DNA of 10,187 nt from the NCBI GenBank assembly GCA_001797845.1, contig MGQN01000022.1, forward strand, positions 111,211-121,397, in the 5' to 3' direction. Under the pieces are notes generated by a model. It had not been told where the DNA came from and searched no databases. It was given only the letters and a program-made list of their open reading frames with translations. A program made the translations under genes and the position numbers. Positions within the stretch are counted from its first letter, which is position 1; each line of letters opens with the position of its first letter. This document shows, piece by piece, positions 1 through 5,785 of the stretch. The DNA is from Deltaproteobacteria bacterium RBG_16_44_11 (lineage in GTDB: Bacteria; Desulfobacterota; Syntrophia; Syntrophales; Smithellaceae).

Positions 1-116
1 TTGCCGGTCAAAACTTTATTTATCTCGTCCTTGATAAAAATATTCAAAACAAGAAAGGAGAAAAAAACAATGGCCAGATAGGAGAAAAATATCTTGTAAA
101 AAAGGTTACGCTTCAC
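1..116 (-). CDS. phoR: N-terminus of a membrane protein, probable sensor histidine kinase PhoR (cut by window edge)
   Basis: An open frame starts with GTG at 116 and runs off the left edge after 38 complete codons. The GTG overlaps the phoU stop codon as GTGA, and an AAGGAG Shine-Dalgarno lies 5 nt upstream, inside the end of phoU, so the start is well supported and translation is probably coupled to phoU. The visible peptide begins MKRNLFYKIFFSYL, continues as one hydrophobic segment (about residues 5-28), then turns charged (KDEIN), as in the first membrane helix of a sensor kinase entering the periplasm. The rest of the Pho locus has a PhoB response regulator but no kinase, which makes PhoR the natural candidate. 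No kinase domain lies inside the window, so the name rests on context plus one transmembrane helix. Confidence 0.6.
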   Translation of the reverse strand, partial: MKRNLFYKIFFSYLAIVFFSFLVLNIFIKDEINKVLTG

Positions 117-811
117 GCTGGCTCCTTATTATTTGAGGAAGAATCTTGATGTCTCACCGATTCACCCGTCACCATGTATGTAACCATATCCGCGATGCCC
201 TTGGCATGATCCGCAATACGCTCGAGATTTTTGGACACCTGCATAATATAAATGGCTCTTTGAATTGCCTTAGAATCATTCATCATAAAAGTCAACAACT
301 CGCGAAATATTTGCTCATTTAAATCATCAACCATCTGCTCTTTGTGACGAACTATTTCCGCCATTTCCAGATCTTCACCGACAAACGCGTCCAGAGAATA
401 TTTAATCATTTCGCCTACAAGATTAGCCATGCGCGGCAGATCAATATAGGGCTTTAGCTTTGATTCTTCATTCAGTTGAATCGCTTTTTCCGCGATGTTG
501 ACCGCCATATCGCCGATCCTTTCCAGATGACCGGTGATTTTAATCGCCGTTGTAATAAATCTTAAATCTATTGCCGTCGGCTGCCTCAACGCCAGAATAC
601 GGATACATTTTTCCTCCAGCTGGGTGTCCCGTTTATCAATTTCATCATCATTTTTGATAACTTTACGCGCGATATCCGAGTTCCTTTCCGTTAAAGATTG
701 CATCGCCATCTGAATAGCTTTCTCGGTCATGGCACCCAGATAGATCAGGTCATTTTTAATCCCCTGTAGCTCTTTTTCATAATGCAAGCTGGTGTGTCTT
801 TTTTCTTCCAT
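113..811 (-). CDS. phoU: Phosphate signalling/transport regulator PhoU
   Basis: This 232-aa cytoplasmic all-helical protein links the Pst transporter to the PhoR/PhoB two-component system and keeps the Pho regulon off when phosphate is plentiful. It shows the two-fold repeat of the family: ERIGD at residues 97-101 and ERIAD at 197-201, exactly 100 residues apart. These are the acidic metal-binding signatures of the two three-helix bundles. Length is normal for PhoU. The start is the ATG at 811, with GGAGG 7 nt upstream. It lies 21 bp after pstB and its stop overlaps the GTG of the following kinase-like gene, so it sits between the transporter and the presumed sensor. The last dozen residues (HQDSSSNNKEPA) are a polar tail outside the conserved fold. 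Confidence 0.95.
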   Translation of the reverse strand: MEEKRHTSLHYEKELQGIKNDLIYLGAMTEKAIQMAMQSLTERNSDIARKVIKNDDEIDKRDTQLEEKCIRILALRQPTAIDLRFITTAIKITGHLERIGDMAVNIAEKAIQLNEESKLKPYIDLPRMANLVGEMIKYSLDAFVGEDLEMAEIVRHKEQMVDDLNEQIFRELLTFMMNDSKAIQRAIYIMQVSKNLERIADHAKGIADMVTYMVTGESVRHQDSSSNNKEPA

Positions 812-832
812 GATTATTCCTCCATTTCAATA

Positions 833-1591
833 CTAACCGAATCTGCCCGTTATATAATCCTCTGTTTGCTTTATGTCCGGTTTGGTAAATATTTTTTCCG
901 TCTTATTGTATTCAATTAAATTCCCCAGATAAAAGAAAGCCGTTTCATCCGAGATACGGGCGGCCTGCTGCATATTATGTGTCACAATGATGATTGTATA
1001 ATCCTTTTTTAGCTCTTCAATTAACTCCTCAATTTTAGCTGTGGAAATAGGGTCAAGCGCGGATGTCGGTTCGTCCATTAATAAAATGTCGGGCTTCATC
1101 GCCAACGCACGGGCAATACAGAGTCGCTGTTGCTGGCCACCGGAAAGATTCATAGCCGACTGATTAAGAATATCTTTCACTTCCTCCCATAAAACGGCCT
1201 GCTTTAAACTCTGTTCGACCAGAGCATCGAAGTCTGTATTACTCTGCTCGGTTAGTTTCGGGCCGTACGCGATATTATTATAAATTGTTTTAGGAAAAGG
1301 ATTGGGCTTCTGAAAAACCATGCCGATTTTACGACGTATTTCTACCGGATCCACATCAGGCGCGTAGATATTTTTATCTTCAAAAAGAATTTCTCCTTCG
1401 ACTCTTGTTCCGTCAATCAGATCATTCATTCTGTTCAAAAGCCGCAGCAGCGTGGATTTTCCACATCCGGACGGCCCGATTAGCGCCGTGACTTTATTTT
1501 TCCCGAACTTCATCGATATATCCGTTAGTGCGCGCACCTGGCCGTAATAGAAGTTCACTTGATTCAGTTTAATGATTATGTTTGATTCCAT
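833..1591 (-). CDS. pstB: Phosphate ABC transporter ATP-binding protein PstB
   Basis: This is the ATPase that powers high-affinity phosphate import at the cytoplasmic face of PstCA. From the ATG at 1591 the protein is 252 aa: Walker A GPSGCGKST at 39-47, Q-loop glutamine 94 in VFQKP, ABC signature LSGGQ at 149-153, Walker B ILLMDEP at 169-175, and switch histidine 205. A GTG at 1600 in the same frame would add three residues and overlap pstA by 7 bp. The ATG is preferred because an AAAGGTGG ribosome-binding site is correctly placed for it and it begins 2 bp after the pstA stop, a typical coupled arrangement. The NPFP motif near residue 97 and the overall length are characteristic of PstB among ABC ATPases. 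Confidence 0.96.
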   Translation of the reverse strand: MESNIIIKLNQVNFYYGQVRALTDISMKFGKNKVTALIGPSGCGKSTLLRLLNRMNDLIDGTRVEGEILFEDKNIYAPDVDPVEIRRKIGMVFQKPNPFPKTIYNNIAYGPKLTEQSNTDFDALVEQSLKQAVLWEEVKDILNQSAMNLSGGQQQRLCIARALAMKPDILLMDEPTSALDPISTAKIEELIEELKKDYTIIIVTHNMQQAARISDETAFFYLGNLIEYNKTEKIFTKPDIKQTEDYITGRFG

Positions 1592-1593
1592 TC

Positions 1594-2472
1594 CTACCAC
1601 CTTTTATTTCTTCTCATGTAGCTACGGATAATAATCGCGATCAGATCGATTCCCAAAACAACAGCCACCAAAACCAGCACCGTGCCAAACTGGATGGGGC
1701 GTGTCGCTTCAATGTTTGTTCCAGCCGTCGCCAGTACATAAATATGATACGGCAGAGCCATAACCTCATCAAAAATCGAACCTGGCAGTTTGGTGGTGAA
1801 ATACGCGGCGGCAGTGAACATGATCGGCGCCGTTTCTCCCGCAGCCCTGCCAATTCCCAATATGGATCCGGTCAGAATGCCCGGCATGGCGTTGGGGATA
1901 ACAATTCGAAAAGTCGTTTGCCATTTAGATACACCCAGCGAAAGCGACGCCTCACGGAAAGTCTGAGGAACTGATTTCAACGCCTCTTCCGACGCGCCGA
2001 TGATCGTGGGCAAAATAAGAAATCCCAGAGTCAGCGACCCGGACAGAATACTGGAACCAAATTTCATTAAAATAACAAAAAAGCCGAGCCCGAATAAGCC
2101 AAAAACAACCGAAGGAACACCAGCCAGACAATTGATCCCGACTTTGATGAAACGGACGATCTTGCCCTGTTTGGCGTATTCCGTCAGATAAATGGCCGAC
2201 GCAATGCCTAGGGGAAGACCTATCACCAACGCGCCACAAGTCAGATAGACGGTCCCGAGAATCGCCGGCATAATGCCTCCTTTAGTCATTGAATGTGTAG
2301 GGGGCTTGGTTATGAATTCCCAACTGATCGCACCAATACCGTTTATGGCTATATAAAATATTATTCCCCCCAGCGCTAAGGTAATGATTAATGCCGACGC
2401 GCGCAGTAGGCCAAAGAAACAACTTTGTTTGAAATATCGCCATCTCATTGAATTATTTATTAATGAATTCAT
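1594..2472 (-). CDS. pstA: Phosphate ABC transporter permease PstA
   Basis: This 292-aa inner-membrane subunit forms the phosphate channel with PstC. Hydrophobic segments lie at about residues 27-46, 70-94, 115-137, 142-160, 200-222 and 262-284, fitting six helices. The cytoplasmic EAA loop that contacts PstB is visible from about 174 (EASLSLG) through VIPNAMPGI near 199, followed by GRAAGETAPI at 208-217, a signature of PstA permeases. The ATG at 2472 has a GGAAG element a few bases upstream. A second methionine at residue 9 is possible but less well placed. The gene begins 11 bp after the pstC stop and ends 2 bp before the pstB ATG. Confidence 0.95.
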   Translation of the reverse strand: MNSLINNSMRWRYFKQSCFFGLLRASALIITLALGGIIFYIAINGIGAISWEFITKPPTHSMTKGGIMPAILGTVYLTCGALVIGLPLGIASAIYLTEYAKQGKIVRFIKVGINCLAGVPSVVFGLFGLGFFVILMKFGSSILSGSLTLGFLILPTIIGASEEALKSVPQTFREASLSLGVSKWQTTFRIVIPNAMPGILTGSILGIGRAAGETAPIMFTAAAYFTTKLPGSIFDEVMALPYHIYVLATAGTNIEATRPIQFGTVLVLVAVVLGIDLIAIIIRSYMRRNKRW

Positions 2473-2483
2473 ATATCTTCCGT

Positions 2484-3371
2484 TTAAAGCGTGCCCGACC
2501 CAACTTGGCGGAATTTGTGAGAAACATAATCGGCAACCAAATTAAAAGTTAATGTCAGGCAAAACAAAACAATTCCAGTGGCAAAAAGAGCGGAATAGTG
2601 GGAGCTGCGATATGGCGTTTCGCCCATCTCCGCGGCAATACTGGCCGGCATCGGACGAACAGAGTCAAACAGACTCTCCGGAATCGCAGCGGCGCCCCCG
2701 GCAACCATCAAAACTACCATCGTCTCACCAATAGCTCTGGCCATACCCAACATTATAGCGGTGGATATGCCCGAGATCGCCGCTGGAAAGATCACCCTTG
2801 TTATCGTTTCATATTTTGTCGCGCCTAGGGCGTAAGAGGCTTCCTTGAATTCGCGCGGCACGGCGTAAAGGGCGTCTTCAGAAATACTCGATATTGTCGG
2901 TATCGCCATAAGCGCCAGAATCATCGAAGCATTGACAATATTCAAACCGGTCGGAAGATCAAACGTATCCTGCAGCCAGGGAGCCACAACAACCATTCCG
3001 AAAAATCCCAAAACGACGGAAGGTAAACCGGCCAAAAGCTCGATAACTGATTTAAGAATCTCCTTAATCGACTGCGGAGCAATTTCGGAAATATAGATAG
3101 CGGCCAGAACGCCCAGCGGCACGGCAATCAGCGTCGCCAACAGCGTAACAATTAAAGAGCCGACAATCAGCGGAAAAATCCCGAAGGAAGGCGGATCGAA
3201 GGTGGGATACCACTCCCTCCCGAAAAGAAACTCTTTTACGGATACTTTATCGAATATCGGTAAGCCTTCGCGGAACAGGGAAAATACGATCAGCCCCAGA
3301 ACAATCACCGAAACCAGGGCGAAAAGAAAAAAGATGTATTTGATGACAATTTCTTTGGTTTGACGGGTCAT
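2484..3371 (-). CDS. pstC: Phosphate ABC transporter permease PstC
   Basis: This 295-aa inner-membrane subunit pairs with PstA to form the phosphate translocation path. There is a hydrophobic N-terminal helix at about residues 12-32, further helices at about 66-94, 112-131, 145-163, 200-224 and 262-282, and a periplasmic stretch containing REWYPTFDPPSFG at 52-64, typical of PstC. The EAA loop begins at 177 (EASYALGATKYE) and is followed by ARAIGETM at 211-218. The ATG at 3371 has AGGA just upstream. It is separated from pstS by 146 bp holding a hairpin, whereas pstC to pstB are tightly packed, so the membrane subunits form one translational block behind a possible attenuation point. Confidence 0.95.
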   Translation of the reverse strand: MTRQTKEIVIKYIFFLFALVSVIVLGLIVFSLFREGLPIFDKVSVKEFLFGREWYPTFDPPSFGIFPLIVGSLIVTLLATLIAVPLGVLAAIYISEIAPQSIKEILKSVIELLAGLPSVVLGFFGMVVVAPWLQDTFDLPTGLNIVNASMILALMAIPTISSISEDALYAVPREFKEASYALGATKYETITRVIFPAAISGISTAIMLGMARAIGETMVVLMVAGGAAAIPESLFDSVRPMPASIAAEMGETPYRSSHYSALFATGIVLFCLTLTFNLVADYVSHKFRQVGSGTL

Positions 3372-3448
3372 TTTTCCTATAAATAAAAACAGCGGTTGTT
3401 CTTATTAGACATTGCTGTTGATGATTCTCATATCCTCGCCTTTAAATT

Positions 3449-3503
3449 AAAAATGGCTCGCTGCGGTTTATACAATATTTCAAGCCGCAACAAAACCATT
3501 TTT
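3449..3503 (-). terminator. Hairpin between pstS and pstC, possible attenuator or mRNA-stabilising structure
   Basis: The 146-bp pstS-pstC gap contains a two-tier inverted repeat. The outer arms AAAAATGG and CCATTTTT (3449-3456 and 3496-3503) pair perfectly over 8 bp. Inner arms at 3462-3469 and 3482-3489 pair over 8 bp with one imperfect position, around a 12-nt loop. In the minus-strand transcript the structure lies 14 nt after the pstS stop codon and ends in a U-rich tail (UUUUUAAUUU). This could be a leaky intrinsic terminator or a 3' stabiliser of pstS mRNA. Either would yield more periplasmic PstS than PstCAB. The outer stem is A/U-rich and the inner stem imperfect, so strong termination is not expected. 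Confidence 0.4.
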
Positions 3504-3517
3504 ATTTCCATCCACTG

Positions 3518-4363
3518 CTATTTTTTCTTGCCTAATTTTTTTACATCTACCAAAGGAACAAAACCTTCCTTGGCCACAATTTTCTGGCCATCCGCCGATT
3601 TGACAAAAGCCAGATATTTGGCCACCTCACCTACCGGCTCTCCGTTGGTGTACATGTAGAGTTCGCGGGATAAGGGGTATTCTTTGGACATCGCCGTCTG
3701 TACGGAAGCGGTTACACCATTGACCTGCAGGGGTTTCAGGCTTTTATTGACGTAACCGATTCCCAGATAAGCAATGGCATAGCGATTTTTCGCAACCGCG
3801 GTCGCCAGAGCGCCGTTGGAAGCCAACATTTGTGCCCTGGGGGAGACTTTTGCTTTCTTCATCACAAAATGATCCCAGGATTCGAAGGTGCCAGATGATG
3901 AGTCGCGGGAGATAACCACAATCTTTAAATCTTCTCCGCCGACTTCTTTCCAGTTGGTAATTTTACCCTGGTAGATCTGGCTTAACTGATCAATGGATAA
4001 ATTTGTGATTTTGTTTTTCGGATGCACCACGGGAATGATCGCGTCGTAAGACACCACATGGGCGACAGGATTGACACCTTTTGTTTTGGCCAGCTCAATT
4101 TCTTCCTTCTTGATTTCCCGCGATGAGTTGGCGATATCGGTTGTTTTGTCGATTAAAGCTTTGATGCCTTCACCGGATCCGCCGCCGGACAAAGACATTT
4201 GCACCCCGGGATTTTGCTTCATGAAGGCTTCCAGAGTGCCCTGCGCAATAGGTAAAACCGTGGTAGATCCCTTGATGACAATCGCTTGGTCGGCAAAACA
4301 CACACTACTAATCAGCGCAAACGTAGCTACAGTAAATGCTGCTTTTTTAAAAATATTGAACAT
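3518..4363 (-). CDS. pstS: Periplasmic phosphate-binding protein PstS
   Basis: This 281-aa solute-binding protein captures inorganic phosphate in the periplasm and delivers it to PstCA. Residues 1-24 are a signal peptide with a lysine pair, a hydrophobic core and a probable signal peptidase I site after CFA (A24/D25). The cysteine at 22 is not in a lipobox, so it is probably not a lipoprotein. Phosphate-contact motifs are present: GSTTV at 32-36, GGGSGEG at 60-66, SSR at 80-82, and SRDSSSGT at 152-159. The ATG at 4363 follows a strong GGAGGA ribosome-binding site. Upstream is a Pho box with a -10 element, and downstream a hairpin separates it from pstC, fitting expression as the most abundant product of the operon. 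Confidence 0.95.
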   Translation of the reverse strand: MFNIFKKAAFTVATFALISSVCFADQAIVIKGSTTVLPIAQGTLEAFMKQNPGVQMSLSGGGSGEGIKALIDKTTDIANSSREIKKEEIELAKTKGVNPVAHVVSYDAIIPVVHPKNKITNLSIDQLSQIYQGKITNWKEVGGEDLKIVVISRDSSSGTFESWDHFVMKKAKVSPRAQMLASNGALATAVAKNRYAIAYLGIGYVNKSLKPLQVNGVTASVQTAMSKEYPLSRELYMYTNGEPVGEVAKYLAFVKSADGQKIVAKEGFVPLVDVKKLGKKK

Positions 4364-4392
4364 TTTTTCCTCCTCAATTTGAATTTTGGAGC

Positions 4393-4426
4393 AATATACA
4401 ACTCAAATGTTACAATATGATGACAG
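4393..4426 (-). promoter_or_regulatory. Pho box and -10 element of the pstS promoter
   Basis: Read on the minus strand, positions 4426 down to 4409 give CTGTCAT, a 4-nt A/T-rich spacer (CATA), then TTGTAAC. The first repeat matches the PhoB half-site CTGTCAT exactly and the second matches 5 of 7 positions, with the 11-bp repeat period expected for a PhoB dimer on one DNA face. Exactly 10 bp further downstream is TATATT (4398 to 4393), a good -10 hexamer. In PhoB-activated promoters the Pho box replaces the -35, and this 10-bp spacing is the canonical one. No good -35 is seen. The promoter lies in the 98-bp gap between phoB and pstS and would drive pstSCAB-phoU and the downstream kinase. Confidence 0.8.
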
Positions 4427-4461
4427 CCGGAAGAAAATGTAAAAACAATATCACCGCAAAA

Positions 4462-5160
4462 TTATTTTTTATCGGCAAATTTATAGCCGAATCCCCTAAT
4501 AGTCAAAATATACTGTGGGTTTTCAATATCCTTTTCAATCTGACTTCTCAGCCGTCTAATATGAACGTCAACAGCACGAGGCGTAACGAAGGTATTATCG
4601 CCCCAAACATGGTCAAGAATCTGATCCCTGGAATAAACCCTGCCGGGATTCCGGGAAAAAAAGAAAAGAAGTTTTAATTCAGTCGGACTTAAGTTTATCT
4701 GTTTGCCGTTAACATCAACCCGGCAGGACGCGTAATTTATAACCAGCCCTTCATGCTTGAAATATTCTTTAAGCGGTTGTTTTTTCGTTTCCTGCAAACG
4801 CCGGAGAACTGTTCTTACCCTCGCCATGAGCTCCTTAACGCTGAATGGTTTGGTAATGTAGTCATCCGCACCGATTTCCAGGCCGATAATCTTATCAACT
4901 TCATCAGCTTTTGCCGTCAACATAATAATCGGCAAATGAGCAGTTTCCTGATTGGCGCGTATGGCTTTACAAACATCAATACCATTCATACCGGGAAGCA
5001 TCAAATCGAGAATTAATAAATCGGGTTTTTGTGTTTTAGCCATTTTGATGGCGGTTTCACCATCAAATGCTTGGATAACGGAAAATCCTTCATTCTTTAA
5101 GTTATATCGTATCAATTCCACAATGTCTTTTTCGTCATCGATAACTAGTATTTTCGCCAT
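4462..5160 (-). CDS. phoB: Phosphate regulon response regulator PhoB (OmpR family)
   Basis: This 232-aa DNA-binding response regulator is activated by phosphorylation and switches on phosphate-starvation genes. The receiver domain (about 1-122) has the acidic pair D9/D10, phospho-acceptor D52 in LILDLMLPG, switch residue T82 and lysine K104 in KPF. The C-terminal winged helix (about 133-229) shows the OmpR/PhoB signature, with LSPTELKLL near 157-165, the recognition-helix region PRAVDVHIRRLR at 194-205, and RGFGYKF at 222-228. Assignment as PhoB rather than another family member rests on its position directly upstream of a Pho-box-driven pst operon. Only weak Shine-Dalgarno character (AAAG) precedes the ATG at 5160. 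No convincing Pho box is visible upstream of phoB itself. Confidence 0.9.
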   Translation of the reverse strand: MAKILVIDDEKDIVELIRYNLKNEGFSVIQAFDGETAIKMAKTQKPDLLILDLMLPGMNGIDVCKAIRANQETAHLPIIMLTAKADEVDKIIGLEIGADDYITKPFSVKELMARVRTVLRRLQETKKQPLKEYFKHEGLVINYASCRVDVNGKQINLSPTELKLLFFFSRNPGRVYSRDQILDHVWGDNTFVTPRAVDVHIRRLRSQIEKDIENPQYILTIRGFGYKFADKK

Positions 5161-5203
5161 AAAATATACTTTAAAAAAAGATAAAAAAATTGGTTGCTTA
5201 TGT

Positions 5204-5231
5204 GTATTAAAACAGATGGAAGCGCAAACAA
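5204..5231 (-). promoter_or_regulatory. Weak candidate sigma70 promoter for phoB
   Basis: In the 121-bp gap between the EF-Tu-like gene and phoB, the minus strand reads TTGTTT (5231 to 5226), a 16-bp spacer, then TAATAC (5209 to 5204). Spacing and both hexamers are tolerable sigma70 matches, and they sit about 45 bp before the phoB start. The region is A/T-rich, so chance matches are likely. phoB could instead be read through from the strong promoter of the upstream gene, as no clear terminator separates them. Confidence 0.25.
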
Positions 5232-5281
5232 ACGCTTACGCTTTGTAAATTAATTTTAAAGGAAAATATCCCTATAAAAAA

Positions 5282-5542
5282 TCAATCCGGTATTACTTTG
5301 AATACTTCATCGCCGGGACGCACACGACCGGATACTTTGACACCAATAAAATCACCGGCAACCGCTTTTTGCACTGATTTATTATCGACCTCCATTGATT
5401 GGATCACATCGATAAAATCGGTAGTGTGACCGGAAAATTTAATGCTGTCCCCCACAATAAGTTCACCTTGGTCTATTTTTACAGCGGCTACCAAAGGTTT
5501 TGCAAAAAATTTTACTACTTCACCAATTTTTTTTTCTGCCAT
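5282..5542 (-). CDS. Small orphan EF-Tu domain 2-like beta-barrel protein
   Basis: This 86-aa protein resembles the short translation-elongation-factor-like family, which is an isolated domain 2 of translational GTPases without a G domain. The order of elements fits: IGEVVKFF at 6-13, a GELIVGDSIK turn at 26-35, GHTTDF at 38-43, an AVAGDFIGVKV strand at 60-70, and VRPGDEVFKV at 74-83. The start is the ATG at 5542, which has GGAGG 7 nt upstream. An in-frame upstream ATG at 5581 would add 13 residues but has no comparable ribosome site. Relatives of this fold are often near U32-type peptidases in other genomes, and none is seen here. It lies 121 bp upstream of phoB on the same strand behind a strong promoter. 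The biochemical role is unknown; RNA or ribosome binding is only suggested by the fold. Confidence 0.8.
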   Translation of the reverse strand: MAEKKIGEVVKFFAKPLVAAVKIDQGELIVGDSIKFSGHTTDFIDVIQSMEVDNKSVQKAVAGDFIGVKVSGRVRPGDEVFKVIPD

Positions 5543-5549
5543 AACGGTA

Positions 5550-5554
5550 CCTCC
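5550..5554 (-). promoter_or_regulatory. Ribosome-binding site that fixes the start of the EF-Tu-like gene
   Basis: Minus-strand GGAGG lies 7 nt upstream of the ATG at 5542. It selects this start over the in-frame upstream ATG at 5581 and gives an 86-aa product. Confidence 0.8.
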
Positions 5555-5612
5555 ATTTTTTGATATCTGGGGTCGGATCATTTATTGACAAGAACTTCCC
5601 TTTTAGTGGAGG

Positions 5613-5641
5613 AGTATAAGAAATTTAGTTTTGCATGTCAA
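5613..5641 (-). promoter_or_regulatory. Near-consensus sigma70 promoter for the EF-Tu-like gene
   Basis: On the minus strand, a perfect TTGACA -35 (5641 to 5636) is followed by an optimal 17-bp spacer and TATACT as the -10 (5618 to 5613; five of six consensus positions). Transcription would begin around 5606, leaving a leader of roughly 60 nt before the ATG at 5542. This is the best-formed housekeeping promoter in the window and suggests strong constitutive expression of a very small gene, possibly continuing into phoB. It lies in the divergent region facing the 817-aa gene. Confidence 0.75.
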
Positions 5642-5721
5642 TTAAATTAGCATCAGAACCTGTGTGCTTTTTTCTTGATCCCTCTATATCTTAACCAAAT
5701 CTTTCACTTAATGTCATCAAA

Positions 5722-5749
5722 TTGAAATATCGACATGCTATTTTATAGC
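5722..5749 (+). promoter_or_regulatory. Tentative promoter for the 817-aa gene
   Basis: TTGAAA (5722-5727) and TATAGC (5744-5749) are separated by 16 bp. A start site near 5757 would leave a leader of about 30 nt containing the AAGGAG at 5771 and would exclude the ATG at 5735 from the message, agreeing with the TTG start. The -10 match is only moderate. Confidence 0.3.
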
Positions 5750-5770
5750 CCAAATGAAAAGAAGGCTAAA

Positions 5771-5776
5771 AAGGAG
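5771..5776 (+). promoter_or_regulatory. Strong ribosome-binding site selecting a TTG start at 5786
   Basis: AAGGAG is followed by a 9-nt A/T-rich spacer and TTG at 5786. It lies inside the longer frame that opens with ATG at 5735, which itself has no recognisable Shine-Dalgarno, so the TTG is the better initiation codon. Confidence 0.75.
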
Positions 5777-5785
5777 ATATATATC

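Noticed and set aside
1582..1974. 130-codon plus-strand frame antisense to pstA
   Set aside because: pstA is unambiguous; the antisense product is low-complexity, Arg/Asn/Ser-rich, with no family resemblance.
4342..4363. PstS as a lipoprotein, because a cysteine lies near the end of the signal peptide
   Set aside because: The residue before the cysteine is valine and the [LVI]-x-[GAS]-C lipobox is not met; the CFA-DQ signal peptidase I site fits better.
5203..5215. Possible Pho box upstream of phoB (CTGTTTTAATACAC on the minus strand)
   Set aside because: The second half-site does not match and the first matches only 5 of 7 positions; A/T-rich sequence explains it.
5220..5239. Small inverted repeat AAGCG...CGCTT as a terminator between the EF-Tu-like gene and phoB
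   Set aside because: Only 5 bp of stem, and no U-run follows directly in the minus-strand transcript.
5635..5694. Short plus-strand ORF (19 codons) in the divergent intergenic region, with GGAGG at 5608-5612 upstream
   Set aside because: The Shine-Dalgarno is over 20 nt from the ATG, far too distant, and GGAGGAGTATA overlaps the minus-strand -10; nothing suggests translation.
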